A DNA stretch of 45,899 nucleotides from CAZSLI01 sp964607705 (lineage in GTDB: Bacteria; Actinomycetota; Coriobacteriia; Anaerosomatales; PHET01): assembly GCA_964607705.1 (NCBI GenBank), contig CAZSLI010000019.1:1-45899 (forward strand), written 5' to 3'. Position 1 is the stretch's first letter, and each line of letters begins with the position of its first letter. This document shows positions 7,495-17,051 of the stretch, one piece after another. Both the position numbers and the translations under genes were made by a program. The notes beneath the pieces are model-generated. The model was not told the origin of the DNA and did no database searches. It was given only the letters and a program-made list of their open reading frames with translations.

Positions 7495-8401
7495 CGAGCA
7501 CGAGCGCTCGCGCGAAGGAGGTGGCGTCGAAGGGGCGGAGGTCCTCAAGGCCCTCGCCCACCCCTATGTAGAGCAGCGGCAGACCGAGCTCACGCGCCAC
7601 CGCGATAGCGATGCCGCCCTTGGCCGTGCCGTCGAGCTTGGTGAGCACGAGGCCGTCGAGACCAAGCGCCGCATTGAACTCGCGCGCCTGGTTGAGCCCG
7701 TTCTGTCCCGTCGTCGCATCCATCACCAAGATCGTCCGGACAGGAGGCTTGCTGCGGTTCTGCGTCACGCGCTGGACCTTCTGCAGCTCGCGCATCAGGT
7801 CGGCCGAGGTGTGCAGCCGCCCGGCGGTGTCGATGAGGGCGAGGTCCGCGTGCGTCTCCTCGGCGGTGGCGACTGTGTCGAATGCGACCGCGGCGGGATC
7901 GGCGCCCCGGTCGCGTCGCACCACAGGGACGCCTGCGCGCTCGGCCCAGACGTCGAGTTGCTCCGACGCAGCGGCCCGGAAGGTGTCCGCGCTGCCGAGG
8001 ATCACGCTGCGACCCTCATCGGCAGCGTGCTTTGCCAGTTTGCCGACGGACGTGGTCTTGCCCGTCCCATTGACGCCGACCATGAGGATCGTGACCGGCG
8101 ACTCGGTGAAGGGGTCGTTCTCGACCGCAGGGAACTCGGCGGCGATCAGCTCGACGAGGTGGTCGAGGACGGCCTGGGCGTCAGGCAGCGCCTTGCGGGC
8201 GGCTTGGTCGCGAAGCGTGCCGACTATGTCGGTGGTCGCGCTGAATCCCATGTCCGCGCCGAGCAGCGCGTCCTCGAGGTCGGACCAGAACTCCTCGTCG
8301 AGGTCGGGGCCGCGGCGCAGGAGCACATTGAGTTGTTCGCCGAGTCGCTCCCGGCTCTTAGTGAGGCCTTCGGAAAGGCGCTTAAACCACGGCGTGCTCA
8401 T
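7487..8401 (-). CDS. ftsY: SRP receptor FtsY
   Basis: A 304-residue GTPase of the SRP receptor. The NG core has G1 GVNGTGKTTSVGKLAKHAA, DTFRAAASEQLDVWAERAG, LIDTAGRLHTSADLM and LTKLDGTAKGGIAIAVARE, ending PLLYIGVGEGLEDLRPFD. The acidic A domain of E. coli FtsY is absent, as is usual in Gram-positives; only a short helical N-terminus (FKRLSEGLTKSRERLGEQL) is present for membrane contact. The ATG lies inside the end of smc (20-base overlap). Confidence 0.97.
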   Translation of the reverse strand: MSTPWFKRLSEGLTKSRERLGEQLNVLLRRGPDLDEEFWSDLEDALLGADMGFSATTDIVGTLRDQAARKALPDAQAVLDHLVELIAAEFPAVENDPFTESPVTILMVGVNGTGKTTSVGKLAKHAADEGRSVILGSADTFRAAASEQLDVWAERAGVPVVRRDRGADPAAVAFDTVATAEETHADLALIDTAGRLHTSADLMRELQKVQRVTQNRSKPPVRTILVMDATTGQNGLNQAREFNAALGLDGLVLTKLDGTAKGGIAIAVARELGLPLLYIGVGEGLEDLRPFDATSFARALVLGE

Positions 8402-11400
8402 CGGCCGGCTCCGCGTTCTCCAGCGCGCGCTCGAGCTTCTGGCTCACGACCTTGGACACGCCGTCAGCCTGCATCGACACGCCATAGAGGACGTCAGCCA
8501 TCTCCATGGTGCGGCGCTGGTGGGTCACAGTGATGAATTGGGTGAAGTTGCGCATGCTGTCCACGAACGCGACGAAGCGGCGCAGGTTGGTGTCGTCGAG
8601 TGCCGCCTCGACTTCGTCGAGGATGTAGAACGGGCAGGGCCTGGTCCTATATACCGCGAAGAGCAGCGCGAGTGCGGTGAGCGACTTCTCGCCGCCCGAG
8701 AGAAGCGACATCTTCGAGAGCTTCTTGCCGCGCGGCTGCGCGATGACCTCGACGCCGGTGGTCTCGGGGTCGGCGGGATCGGTGAGCTGCAGCTGAGCGG
8801 TTCCGCCCGGGAACAGCACCGTGAAGATCTGCTGGAAGTGGCCGTCCACCTGCTCGAACGTCTCCATGAACCGGTCGCGCATCTTGCGGTCGATGGCTGC
8901 GACGACCTTGGCGAGCGCCTTGCGGGCAGCGTCGAGGTCGAGGATCTGCTCGTTCATGAAGTCGCGGCGCGTCTGCAACGCCTGGAACTCCTCCATGGCG
9001 ACCGGGTTGACCGGCCCGAGGTTGTTGATGCGCTTGCGCAGGTTGTGAGCGCGGTCCTCGGCGGCCATGCGGTCCTCGAGTGCGGGGATCTCCATCGCAT
9101 GCTCGAGCGGCATGCCGACCTCTTCGACGATCCGGCGCACCGCCTGGTTGACCTGGATCTCGAGCTGTCCCTTCTCGACGCGAAGGTCGCTCATGCCCTC
9201 GTTCTTCTCGTCGATGATCGCCTGGGCTGCCCGAACAGCATCCTGGGCGTCGTGCACCGTGGTGCGCAGGGATTCTGAGTCGGCTTGCTCGAAGCGGGCG
9301 CGGTCGCGCAGCTTGACGGCCCAGTGCTCGGCGCGCTCCTGCAGCACGAGGTAGAGCTCGTGGACGGGCTCGATGCGCTCACGCAGCAACTCGAGCGCGA
9401 TCTCGGTCTCCTTCGACCGCTTCACCGTGTCGGCGAGCTCGGTGAGTTCGTTGGTGATGGTCGTGACCTGGCGCTTGAGGTGCACCTCGCGCTCCGAGAC
9501 CGTCGCGATCTCGACCTGGCACCCGGACAGGCGCTCCGACATCGCGCTCTCTTCTCGGAAGCGCGCGTCGCGGTCCTCGCGAGAGGCTGCCGAGGACTCC
9601 TCCAACGTCTCGAGCTCGGCTGTCAGCCTATCGATCTCGGCGGTGTGGCTCTCGATGGCCGGGCGGTCCTTGCTCGTGCGCTCCCGGATGTCGGCGATGC
9701 GCTTGTCCACCAGGCCGGTCTCGGTGTCGAGCTGCGTGAGCTGCTGCTCTATGCGCCCCACGTCCTCGAGAAGCGCGTCGTGCTCGCCGGAGAACGTGGC
9801 GACCTTCTGCGATAGCTCGAGCGCGTCCTGCTGCGCAAGGTGCAGCGCCTCCTCGGCTTCCGCTGCCGAGGACTCTGCCTCCCCCACTTGCGCGGTAAGG
9901 GCGCCCACCTCGTCGGTCAGCTCGTTGATGCGCCGCTTGCGAACGAGGACACCTTCGGTGTCGGCGACCTGCGTTCCCACGGTGAGCTTCCCGCTCGGCC
10001 AGACGACCGCGCCGTCGGCCGTGGCGAAACGGACACCGGCCTCGTCCGCAGCTGATGCCTTGAGCGCGTCCTCGATCGTGTCGACCAGATATACGTCGCC
10101 GAGGAGCGCCTCGATGGCTGCCTGAGCGTGGTCGTGGCACGCGAGCATGTCGAACAGTCGCGTACCGGTCTTGGGACGGCCGGTCACGCGAACGCGAGCG
10201 CCCTTGGCGGGTACGATCGAGAGCTCGCCCTCGGCCTCAGCCGCGATGGTCCGCGCGATGCGCGCCGCCGCTGCGGAGTCCTCCACAAGCAGCGCCCAAA
10301 GGTCGGCGCCGAGGAGCCGCTCAGTGAGCGCTTCGAGCCGCTCCGGCGCCTGCACCGCTTCGGCCAGCGGGCCGAGGAACCCGTCCAACTCGCTCTCCCG
10401 GCTGATCGCGTATGCGAGCGCGGGCGATGCCGATGCGAACGCGCGGTCGACCTCTTCGAGCCCGCGGATCTCCGCGCGCGCCGCCGCGAGGGCCTCTCGG
10501 CGTGCCTCGAGATCTTTGCGGCGGGAGTCCAGCACGCGGACGCGCTTGTCGACGTCGGAGTCGGCCAGCGCGAGTTCGCGCTTGAGCTTGTTGAGCTGCG
10601 CCTCGAGGTTCTCGAGCCGGGCGCGGCGGGCCGAGAGCGTGGCCTGCGCGCCCTGGCGCTGCTCGCGCACCTGCTCAGCGCGCTGCCCCAGCAGCTCCTC
10701 TTCGAGTGTCGCCGAGGACAGCGCCTGTTCGGCCTTGCCGAGGGCCTCTCGGCGGTCTTCGAGCATCTTGCGGGCACGGCGGGTCTCGGCCGAGAGGCGT
10801 GCGAGGTCCTCGTCGGCGGCGAGTCGAGCCTTGCGGGTCGTCTCGGAGTCGCGGCGCAACTCGTTGAGCTGGGCGTAGAGGGCCTTGAGCCGGGCGTCGG
10901 TGTCACCGCGTTCGGCGGTCAGTCGCTCGAGCTCTCCCGAGCGCGCCGCCGCGCGCGTCTCCGACTGGTGGAGCTTGCCGCGCAGGTCGGACAGACGCGC
11001 GATGAGGTTCTTGCCCTTCTCCTCCAGCAGGAGGAGTCCGGCGTCGAGGCGCTCGAGGATGGACTGCATGCGGCGTCGTTGCTCGGAGAGGTCGCCGACG
11101 AACAGGCCCTTCTCCTCCAACAGCGACTGGAACTTCTCAAGCTCCGCCTCGCGCTCGGCGAGCCGCAGACGGGCGAGCTCGATGTCGGCGTCGGCCTCTC
11201 GCTCGCGCTTGGTGACTTGCTCCCAGCCGCCCTGGAGGCGGCGAAGGTCGTCTACGGCGAGCGCTGCATCGAGCTCGCGCAAGCTGGCGACGATCTCGGC
11301 ATGCGTGGCCGCCTTGTCCGCCTGGCGCTGGAGCGGCCGGAGCTGGCGGTCGATCTCGCTGGTGATGTCGCGCGCCCGCTCCAGGTGCGTCTCGAGCCCC

Positions 11401-11945
11401 GCGAGCTTGCGCAGAGCGCGCTCCTTGCGCTTCTTGTGCTTGAGGACACCGGCGGCCTCTTCGATGAGGGCGCGACGCTCTTCGGCACGCGCGTTGAGGA
11501 CCTCGTCGAGACGGCCCTGGCTGATAATCGAGTGGGTGTCGCGGCCGAGTCCAGAGTCGTGCAGAAGGTCCTGCACGTCCATGAGTCGCGCGGGTGCGCC
11601 GTTGATCAGGTACTCGCTCTCGCCGCTGCGATACATGCGGCGCGAGATGGTGACTTCAGTGAACTCGAGCGGCAGGGTGCCGTCGGAGTTGTCGAGCACC
11701 AAGTCGACCTCCGCCACACCCACGGCCTGACGCGCCGAGGAACCGGCGAAGATGACGTCTTCCATGGCCTGGCCGCGAAGCGACTTGGCGCTCTGCTCGC
11801 CGAGGACCCACAAGACGGCGTCGGAGATGTTGGACTTGCCCGAGCCGTTCGGACCCACGACGACGGTGACTCCGGGCTCCAGGGACAACACGCTGCGGTC
11901 TGCGAAGGACTTGAAGCCCTTGAGTATGAGCGACTTGAGGTACAC
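8382..11945 (-). CDS. smc: Chromosome segregation protein SMC
   Basis: A 1187-residue SMC ATPase that, with ScpA/ScpB, extrudes and condenses chromosomal DNA. The N-terminal head has Walker A VVVGPNGSGKSNISDAVLW; long coiled coil flanks a hinge at about residues 510-650 (FLGPLAEAVQAPERLEALTE to VGTQVADTEGVLVRKRR). The C-terminal head has the signature LSGGEKSLTALALLFAVY and Walker B FYILDEVEAALDD. Full family length, with a GTG start preceded by GGGGGA. A separate extended -10 promoter is visible upstream. Confidence 0.98.
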   Translation of the reverse strand: MYLKSLILKGFKSFADRSVLSLEPGVTVVVGPNGSGKSNISDAVLWVLGEQSAKSLRGQAMEDVIFAGSSARQAVGVAEVDLVLDNSDGTLPLEFTEVTISRRMYRSGESEYLINGAPARLMDVQDLLHDSGLGRDTHSIISQGRLDEVLNARAEERRALIEEAAGVLKHKKRKERALRKLAGLETHLERARDITSEIDRQLRPLQRQADKAATHAEIVASLRELDAALAVDDLRRLQGGWEQVTKREREADADIELARLRLAEREAELEKFQSLLEEKGLFVGDLSEQRRRMQSILERLDAGLLLLEEKGKNLIARLSDLRGKLHQSETRAAARSGELERLTAERGDTDARLKALYAQLNELRRDSETTRKARLAADEDLARLSAETRRARKMLEDRREALGKAEQALSSATLEEELLGQRAEQVREQRQGAQATLSARRARLENLEAQLNKLKRELALADSDVDKRVRVLDSRRKDLEARREALAAARAEIRGLEEVDRAFASASPALAYAISRESELDGFLGPLAEAVQAPERLEALTERLLGADLWALLVEDSAAAARIARTIAAEAEGELSIVPAKGARVRVTGRPKTGTRLFDMLACHDHAQAAIEALLGDVYLVDTIEDALKASAADEAGVRFATADGAVVWPSGKLTVGTQVADTEGVLVRKRRINELTDEVGALTAQVGEAESSAAEAEEALHLAQQDALELSQKVATFSGEHDALLEDVGRIEQQLTQLDTETGLVDKRIADIRERTSKDRPAIESHTAEIDRLTAELETLEESSAASREDRDARFREESAMSERLSGCQVEIATVSEREVHLKRQVTTITNELTELADTVKRSKETEIALELLRERIEPVHELYLVLQERAEHWAVKLRDRARFEQADSESLRTTVHDAQDAVRAAQAIIDEKNEGMSDLRVEKGQLEIQVNQAVRRIVEEVGMPLEHAMEIPALEDRMAAEDRAHNLRKRINNLGPVNPVAMEEFQALQTRRDFMNEQILDLDAARKALAKVVAAIDRKMRDRFMETFEQVDGHFQQIFTVLFPGGTAQLQLTDPADPETTGVEVIAQPRGKKLSKMSLLSGGEKSLTALALLFAVYRTRPCPFYILDEVEAALDDTNLRRFVAFVDSMRNFTQFITVTHQRRTMEMADVLYGVSMQADGVSKVVSQKLERALENAEPADEHAVV

Positions 11946-12004
11946 GGTCCCCCTACGGGATCACGGGTCGGTTCGACGGGATTCCGCAGCGTCGCGGAAG
12001 CGTC

Positions 12005-12013
12005 AGTTTAGCA
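12005..12013 (-). promoter_or_regulatory. Extended -10 promoter before smc
   Basis: The minus strand reads TGCTAAACT in the 132-base rnc-smc gap: a TGn extension plus TAAACT, with no convincing -35. It would allow smc-ftsY-lepB-ffh to be expressed apart from the fab genes. Confidence 0.4.
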
Positions 12014-12077
12014 CAGGAACGAGTCGCCACTGGGGGTCATGAGGCGCCGATCGGGCGCCCGCGAGCGCGGAAAGCGG

Positions 12078-12782
12078 CTACTTTCCGAGGTGCTCCAGCG
12101 CCGCCGATGCAGCGAGCGCTTCGGCGTCCTTCTTGGAGCGGCCGGTACCCTCGCCCGCGATCTCGCCGGCAATCTCGACCACCGCGGTGAAGTGCCGGTC
12201 GTGAGGCGGGCCGACCTGCTGGGTGATGCGGTACACAGGGGCGCATCCGCGGCTCTGCGCGATCTCCTGCAGCATGCCCTTAGGGTTGTCCTGCGATAGC
12301 GCGAGGGATTCGTCCATGAGGCCGCCCAGGTTGCGCATGACCCACTCACGGGCGGCGTCCATGCCCGCATCGAGGTAGAGCGCGGCCGTCAGCGCTTCGA
12401 ACACGTTCTCGAGCGCCGAAGCCAGTCCTCGCTTCCCCCCACGCAGCTCCGACTCGCCGAGGATCAGCGCGTCAGCCAGTCCCAGCTGGGAGGCGACACG
12501 CGACAGCACGCTGCCGTTGACGAGCGAGATGCGCACGCGGGTCAGTCCGCCCTCGGGCATCGTCGGGAAACGACGGTAGGCCTCCTCGGCGACGAGGAAG
12601 CCGAGCAGCGAGTCGCCCATGAACTCGAGTCGCTCGTTGTCCACGGTCGGATCGCCGGCCTCGGCGGCGGAGGGATGCGTGAGCGCGCGCTGGAGCAGCG
12701 CACGGTCAGAGAACTCGTGTCCGAGGACGCGTTCGGCCAGCGCGAGCTTGTCGGCCAGTCCTGTGGTCTGCGACGCGCTCAC
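12078..12782 (-). CDS. rnc: Ribonuclease III
   Basis: A 234-residue double-strand-specific RNase for rRNA processing. The signature DNERLEFMGDSLLGFLVAEE contains the catalytic Glu and Asp, and VFEALTAALYLDAGMDAAREW carries the second acidic pair. A C-terminal double-stranded-RNA-binding domain begins near residue 163 (NPKGMLQEIAQSRG) and ends SKKDAEALAASAALEHL. The GTG start lies six bases after the fabF stop. The acpP/fab-rnc-smc-ftsY order is classic for Gram-positives. Confidence 0.96.
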   Translation of the reverse strand: MSASQTTGLADKLALAERVLGHEFSDRALLQRALTHPSAAEAGDPTVDNERLEFMGDSLLGFLVAEEAYRRFPTMPEGGLTRVRISLVNGSVLSRVASQLGLADALILGESELRGGKRGLASALENVFEALTAALYLDAGMDAAREWVMRNLGGLMDESLALSQDNPKGMLQEIAQSRGCAPVYRITQQVGPPHDRHFTAVVEIAGEIAGEGTGRSKKDAEALAASAALEHLGK

Positions 12783-12788
12783 GGACGC

Positions 12789-14018
12789 CTAGACGGCCTT
12801 GAAGACCAGCGTGGCGTTATGGCCGCCGAAGCCGAACGAGTTGCTCATGCAGACCTGGAGGTCCGCCTCGCGCGCCTTGAGCGGCACGTAGTCGAGGTCG
12901 CACTCGGGATCCGGGTCGGTGAGGTTGATCGTCGGAGGGATCACCCCGTGGCGCATTCCGAGGATGCAGGCGACCGCCTCGGCAGCGCCTGCGCCGCCAA
13001 GCATGTGACCCATCATCGACTTCGTGCTCGACACCGGAGGCGCCGCCTGTCCGAAGACCTGTTTGATGGCGTTGGTCTCGGCGAGGTCGCCTACCGGCGT
13101 GGAGGTACCGTGGGCGTTGATGTAGTCCACGTCGCTCGGCTCGATGCCGGCCTTGGCGAGCGCGATCTGCATGGCGCGGCGGGCACCGTTGCCGTCCGGC
13201 ACGGGTGCCGTGATGTGGTACGCGTCCGCCGAGGCGCCGTAGCCCGAGAGCTCGGCGTAGATCTTGGCGCCGCGCGCCTTGGCCTGCTCATACTCCTCGA
13301 GCACAAGCAACGCGCCGCCCTCGGCGATGACGAAGCCATCGCGTGACAGCGTCCAGGGACGCGACGCGCCCTGCGGATCGTCGTTGCGCGTCGAGAGCGC
13401 CCGCGAGGCGCAGAAGCCTGCCACGCCGAGCGGCGTGACGCCCGCGTCGAAGCCGCCGGCGACGACCAGGTCGGCGTCTCCTCGGCGGATGGCCTCGAAC
13501 GCCTCGCCCAGCGCGTGGTTGCCGGTCGCGCAGGCAGATACTGGCGCGTAGTTGATGCCGCGCAGGTTGTAGCGGATGGAAACCTGGCCGGCCGCGAGGT
13601 CGACGATCATCATCGGCACGAGGAAGGGGCTGATCCGCGAAGGACCGCGCTCGAGAAGGATCTGCGTCTGTTCTTCCATGGTGCCGAGCCCGCCGATGCC
13701 CGAGCCGATGATGCAGCCCGCGCGCTCCTGAAGCTCCTCGGGAACCTCATCGAGACCTGCGTCGGACATGGCCTCGGCAGCCGCAACCATCGCGAACTGC
13801 TGGAAGCGCGACATGCGGCGCGCTTCCTTCTTGTCGACCACCGCGCTCGGGTCGAAATCTCTGATGTAGCCAGCGAACTTGGTGGGGTACTCGGATGCGT
13901 CGAAGTGCTCGATCTCCGAGATCCCACTGCGTCCGTTGGCGAGCGAGTCCCACATCGCCTCGGCGCCAACGCCGGTGCACGTGACGGCGCTTATGCCGGT
14001 GACAACGACCCTTCTCAT
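12789..14018 (-). CDS. fabF: 3-oxoacyl-ACP synthase II (FabF)
   Basis: A 409-residue condensing enzyme for fatty-acid elongation. The Cys-His-His triad is visible: APVSACATGNHALGEAFEAI, INAHGTSTPVGDLAETNAIK and STKSMMGHMLGGAGAAEAVA, with the C-terminal SNSFGFGGHNATLVF. The ATG at 14018 overlaps the upstream stop as TGATG; the longer frame to 14213 only reads the wrong frame of the FabK-like gene and is rejected. Confidence 0.97.
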   Translation of the reverse strand: MRRVVVTGISAVTCTGVGAEAMWDSLANGRSGISEIEHFDASEYPTKFAGYIRDFDPSAVVDKKEARRMSRFQQFAMVAAAEAMSDAGLDEVPEELQERAGCIIGSGIGGLGTMEEQTQILLERGPSRISPFLVPMMIVDLAAGQVSIRYNLRGINYAPVSACATGNHALGEAFEAIRRGDADLVVAGGFDAGVTPLGVAGFCASRALSTRNDDPQGASRPWTLSRDGFVIAEGGALLVLEEYEQAKARGAKIYAELSGYGASADAYHITAPVPDGNGARRAMQIALAKAGIEPSDVDYINAHGTSTPVGDLAETNAIKQVFGQAAPPVSSTKSMMGHMLGGAGAAEAVACILGMRHGVIPPTINLTDPDPECDLDYVPLKAREADLQVCMSNSFGFGGHNATLVFKAV

Positions 14019-14962
14019 CAGGCCTCCCCCTTCGCCGTCTTCCACTCGGCCACGAGGCGCTCCATGAGCTCGGCGACGGTAGGGATGTCGTGGATGCGAG
14101 CGGCCGCGGAACCCGCGAACACCAGGCCGTTCGTCACGTCGCCGCCCGCGGACATCTCGAGCTCGTTCATGATGCAGTAGTCCTTGTGACATTCCTTGAG
14201 GCAGGCAACGCACTTCGGGATGGGCGGGTAATCGCCGGCCTGAGTGCGGTGCCAGAACGGGTTCTTGAGCGCGCGTCCCGGGAGTCCCACGGGGCTCTTC
14301 ACGAGCACCACGTCGTCCGGGCCGGCGTCCACGTACATCTGCTTGAAGCCCTCAGGTGCCGATGACTCGACGGTCGCGGCGAAGCGCGTGCCCATCTGCA
14401 CGCCAGCGGCGCCCATGTCGAGCACCTCGGCGATGTCGGCGCCCGTCACCACTCCCCCCGCTCCGATGACCGGGATGCTCACGGCATCGAGGATCTCAGG
14501 GAGCAGCTCGCGCATCGGACGGTCGGTGCCGAGGTGGCCGCCGGCCTCGAAGCCCTCGACGATAACGGCCGAAGCGCCGAACTTCTCGGCGAGCTTGGCA
14601 ACTCGCGCCGAGCCGACGATCGGCACCATCTCGACGCCGGCCTCCTTGCACCAACCGAAGACGTCGCGCGAAAAGCCAGCGCCGGCGATGACGACGTCGA
14701 TGCCCTCGTCGATGGCAGCCTGGACGAGCTCTTTGAACTTGCGGACCGCGACCATGATGTTGACGCCGAGGACGCCGTCGCTCTCTGCGCGGGCCTGACG
14801 GATCTGCTCACGCAACTCGTCGACGGTGAGACCGCTTCCCGCGATCACGCCGAGGCCGCCGTGCTTGGACACGGCACCGGCGAGCGGTGCGAGCGAGATG
14901 CGCACAGCCATGCCGCCCTGCACTATGGGCAGCGGCACGGTGCGAGTTCCTATGGTCAGCAT
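14018..14962 (-). CDS. FabK-like / nitronate-monooxygenase-family flavoprotein with a cysteine cluster
   Basis: A 314-residue TIM-barrel FMN protein of the NMO/FabK family: PLPIVQGGMAVRISLAPLAG, GLGVIAGSGLTVDELREQI, VEGFEAGGHLGTD and PVIGAGGVVTGADIAEVLDM. Unlike the second copy at 17052-18002, it has a C-x2-C-x3-C-x4-C cluster (residues 251, 254, 258, 263) in CVACLKECHKDYC, a possible metal or iron-sulfur site. The best start is ATG at 14962, with GAGGTGG eight bases upstream. Inside the fab operon it is probably a second enoyl reductase or a related lipid oxidoreductase, but the substrate cannot be read from sequence. Confidence 0.8.
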   Translation of the reverse strand: MLTIGTRTVPLPIVQGGMAVRISLAPLAGAVSKHGGLGVIAGSGLTVDELREQIRQARAESDGVLGVNIMVAVRKFKELVQAAIDEGIDVVIAGAGFSRDVFGWCKEAGVEMVPIVGSARVAKLAEKFGASAVIVEGFEAGGHLGTDRPMRELLPEILDAVSIPVIGAGGVVTGADIAEVLDMGAAGVQMGTRFAATVESSAPEGFKQMYVDAGPDDVVLVKSPVGLPGRALKNPFWHRTQAGDYPPIPKCVACLKECHKDYCIMNELEMSAGGDVTNGLVFAGSAAARIHDIPTVAELMERLVAEWKTAKGEA

Positions 14963-15064
14963 GGGCATTTCCACCTCGAGCAGGCCTTTCGTCGGTAGGG
15001 CGGGTCAGCCGTCAGGCGGCGGCCACATCGACCGCCGCCCTCGTGCAGATGTGAAGCCGGTTAG

Positions 15065-15301
15065 CTACGCCTTCTCGATGTAGGCGATGGCGTCGCCGAC
15101 AGTCTTGATGTTTTCGGCCTGCTCATCAGGGATGGAGATGCCGAACTCCTCCTCGAGTGCCATGACCAGCTCGACGATGTCGAGCGAGTCGGCGCCGAGG
15201 TCGTCGATGAAGGAGGCCTCTTCGATCACGTCGTCTTCCTCAACGTTCAGCTGCTCGACGATAACCGACTTGACCTTATCCATGATCTCGTCGCGTTCCA
15301 T
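15065..15301 (-). CDS. acpP: Acyl carrier protein
   Basis: A 78-residue carrier protein. The phosphopantetheine Ser lies in DDLGADSLDIVELVMALEEE, followed by EFGISIPDEQAENIKTVGDA. I start at ATG 15301, preceded by GGGAGGTGTGAGC; the longer frame adds only leader sequence. The 81-base gap to fabG contains two small GC hairpins but no clear terminator, so it may be where message level is adjusted. Confidence 0.97.
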   Translation of the reverse strand: MERDEIMDKVKSVIVEQLNVEEDDVIEEASFIDDLGADSLDIVELVMALEEEFGISIPDEQAENIKTVGDAIAYIEKA

Positions 15302-15382
15302 GCTCACACCTCCCTTCCCCCCTGACGGGGTCAAGATCCGCTTCACGGGCGCAAGCCCGGGAGTGCACTAGCAAACTAGCAC

Positions 15383-16132
15383 CTATACGAACGTCATTCC
15401 GCCATCTACCGCAAGGGTCTGCCCCGTGACGTAGCGGGCGTCGTCTCCGGCCAGGAACGCAACGGCGTTCGCGACGTCGTCCGGCAGGCCGAACGACTTC
15501 ATGGCGATCTGTCCCCGCGCGGCCTCTCGGACGTTCTCCGGAAGGTCCCGGGTCATGTCGGTCTCGATGAAGCCTGGTGCGACGGCGTTGGCGCGGACTC
15601 CGCGCCCCGCAAGCTCGCGGGCGACGCTCTTGGTGAGCCCGATCACTCCGGCCTTCGCGGCTGCGTAGTTGGCCTGCCCTGCATTGCCGACAAGACCGAT
15701 GACCGACGTCACGTTAACGATCGAGCCGGACCGCTGCTTCATCATCACCTTGGCCGCGGCGCGAGTCATGTAGAAGACGCCTGAGAGATTGGTGTCGATG
15801 ACCGCGTTCCAGTCCTCGTCGCCCATCCGCACGACGAGACCGTCGCGGGTGATACCCGCATTGTTGACGAGGATGTCGAGCGAGCCCAGCTGCTCGATGG
15901 TGCGGCCGATGAGGTCGGCGCACGTCTCAGAGCCGCAGACGTCACCCTGAAGAGCCACGGCGCGACCGCCGGCCGCTTCGATCTCGGCGACGACTGCCGC
16001 GGCGGCGTCCGCAGACCCCGCGTAGTTGACGGCGACAGCGGCCCCCTGCTGGGCGAGCTTCTTCGCGATGGCAGCGCCGATGCCGCGGGACGCGCCCGTG
16101 ACGAGCGCCACCTTGCCCGTGAGGTCGGACAT
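15383..16132 (-). CDS. fabG: 3-oxoacyl-ACP reductase FabG
   Basis: A 249-residue short-chain dehydrogenase. The NADPH-binding GASRGIG is in VALVTGASRGIGAAIAKKL, NNAGITRDGLVVRM carries the Asn, SIVNVTSVIGLVGNAGQANY the Ser, and YAAAKAGVIGLTKSVARE the catalytic Tyr and Lys. Two adjacent ATGs exist (16135 and 16132); the second has better spacing from GAGGAGG. It overlaps the fabD stop. Confidence 0.97.
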   Translation of the reverse strand: MSDLTGKVALVTGASRGIGAAIAKKLAQQGAAVAVNYAGSADAAAAVVAEIEAAGGRAVALQGDVCGSETCADLIGRTIEQLGSLDILVNNAGITRDGLVVRMGDEDWNAVIDTNLSGVFYMTRAAAKVMMKQRSGSIVNVTSVIGLVGNAGQANYAAAKAGVIGLTKSVARELAGRGVRANAVAPGFIETDMTRDLPENVREAARGQIAMKSFGLPDDVANAVAFLAGDDARYVTGQTLAVDGGMTFV

Positions 16133-17049
16133 CATGAAACCTCCTCAAGGATGCGCTCGATGCCGGCCTGCTCGGCAGCCAGTGCGCTCATGCCGTCGAC
16201 CCGCTTGGCGAGCCCGGCGAGCACTCCGCCGGGTCCGGCCTCGACGAGCAGCTCGACGCCGTCTGCGGCGAGTGCCTGCATCGTCTCGGTCCAGCGGACG
16301 GGACTCGTGATCTGGGCCATCAGCCTCTGCCTGATGAGTTCACCATCGGTGGCCGGCGAGGGGTCGGTGTTCTGGTACAGCGGAATGCTCGCGTCGCCGA
16401 ACTCGGCTCCCGCGATGATCTCGGCGAACGCGGCGCGCGCCGGCTCCATCAGCGGCGAGTGGAACGGGCCGGCCACCTTGAGCGGCATGATCCTCCGTGC
16501 ACCTGCCGAGGAGAGCGCCTCGGTGGCGGATTCGATGCCGGCGGTGGTGCCGGAGATGACGACCTGTCCGGGAGCGTTGTCGTTGGCGATCCAGACACCC
16601 TCGATGTCACCGAGCGCAGTGGAGATCGCCGCCGCTTCCATGCCGATGATCGCTGCCATCCCGCCCGGCGTCGCAGCCGCGGTCGCGGACATCAGCTTGC
16701 TACGCTCGACGACGAGCTCGAGGCCCGCTTCGACCGAGAACACGCCTGCGATCGCCAGTGCGGCCAGCTCGCCGAGCGAGTGGCCCGACACGGCCACGGG
16801 CTCGACCCCGGACTCGATGAGCGCGACGCCCCAGGCCCAGTCGGTGAGATAGAGCAGCGGCTGGGCGACACGGGTGTCGGCCAGGTCGGAATCCTCACCG
16901 TCGGACGCCAGAGCACACAGCTCGAGACCCGAAAGGGCCTCGGCCGCGTCGAGCAGGCGGTCGAGATCCTCGTTCTCGGGGACGTCTTCCAGCATGCCGG
17001 GCCGCTGAGAGCCCTGGCCGGGGAACACGAGTGCGGTCTTGAGGCTCAC
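16132..17049 (-). CDS. fabD: Malonyl-CoA:ACP transacylase FabD
   Basis: A 305-residue acyltransferase loading malonyl groups on ACP. It begins SLKTALVFPGQGSQRPGM; the catalytic Ser is in AVSGHSLGELAALAIAG, the substrate Arg in VVERSKLMSATAAATPGGMA, and the catalytic His in VAGPFHSPLMEPARAAF. The best start is GTG 17049, spaced six bases from GGGAG. An in-frame GTG at 17055, overlapping the fabK stop, is the alternative. The long upstream frame is an overlap artefact with fabK. Confidence 0.95.
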   Translation of the reverse strand: MSLKTALVFPGQGSQRPGMLEDVPENEDLDRLLDAAEALSGLELCALASDGEDSDLADTRVAQPLLYLTDWAWGVALIESGVEPVAVSGHSLGELAALAIAGVFSVEAGLELVVERSKLMSATAAATPGGMAAIIGMEAAAISTALGDIEGVWIANDNAPGQVVISGTTAGIESATEALSSAGARRIMPLKVAGPFHSPLMEPARAAFAEIIAGAEFGDASIPLYQNTDPSPATDGELIRQRLMAQITSPVRWTETMQALAADGVELLVEAGPGGVLAGLAKRVDGMSALAAEQAGIERILEEVS

Positions 17050-17051
17050 CG

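Noticed and set aside
10128..12011. A 627-codon plus-strand frame opposite smc
   Set aside because: Antisense mirror of coiled-coil codons; no ribosome-binding site or family motifs.
14019..14213. A longer N-terminus for FabF
   Set aside because: The extension is the wrong frame of the FabK-like gene; ATG 14018 gives a normal FabF.
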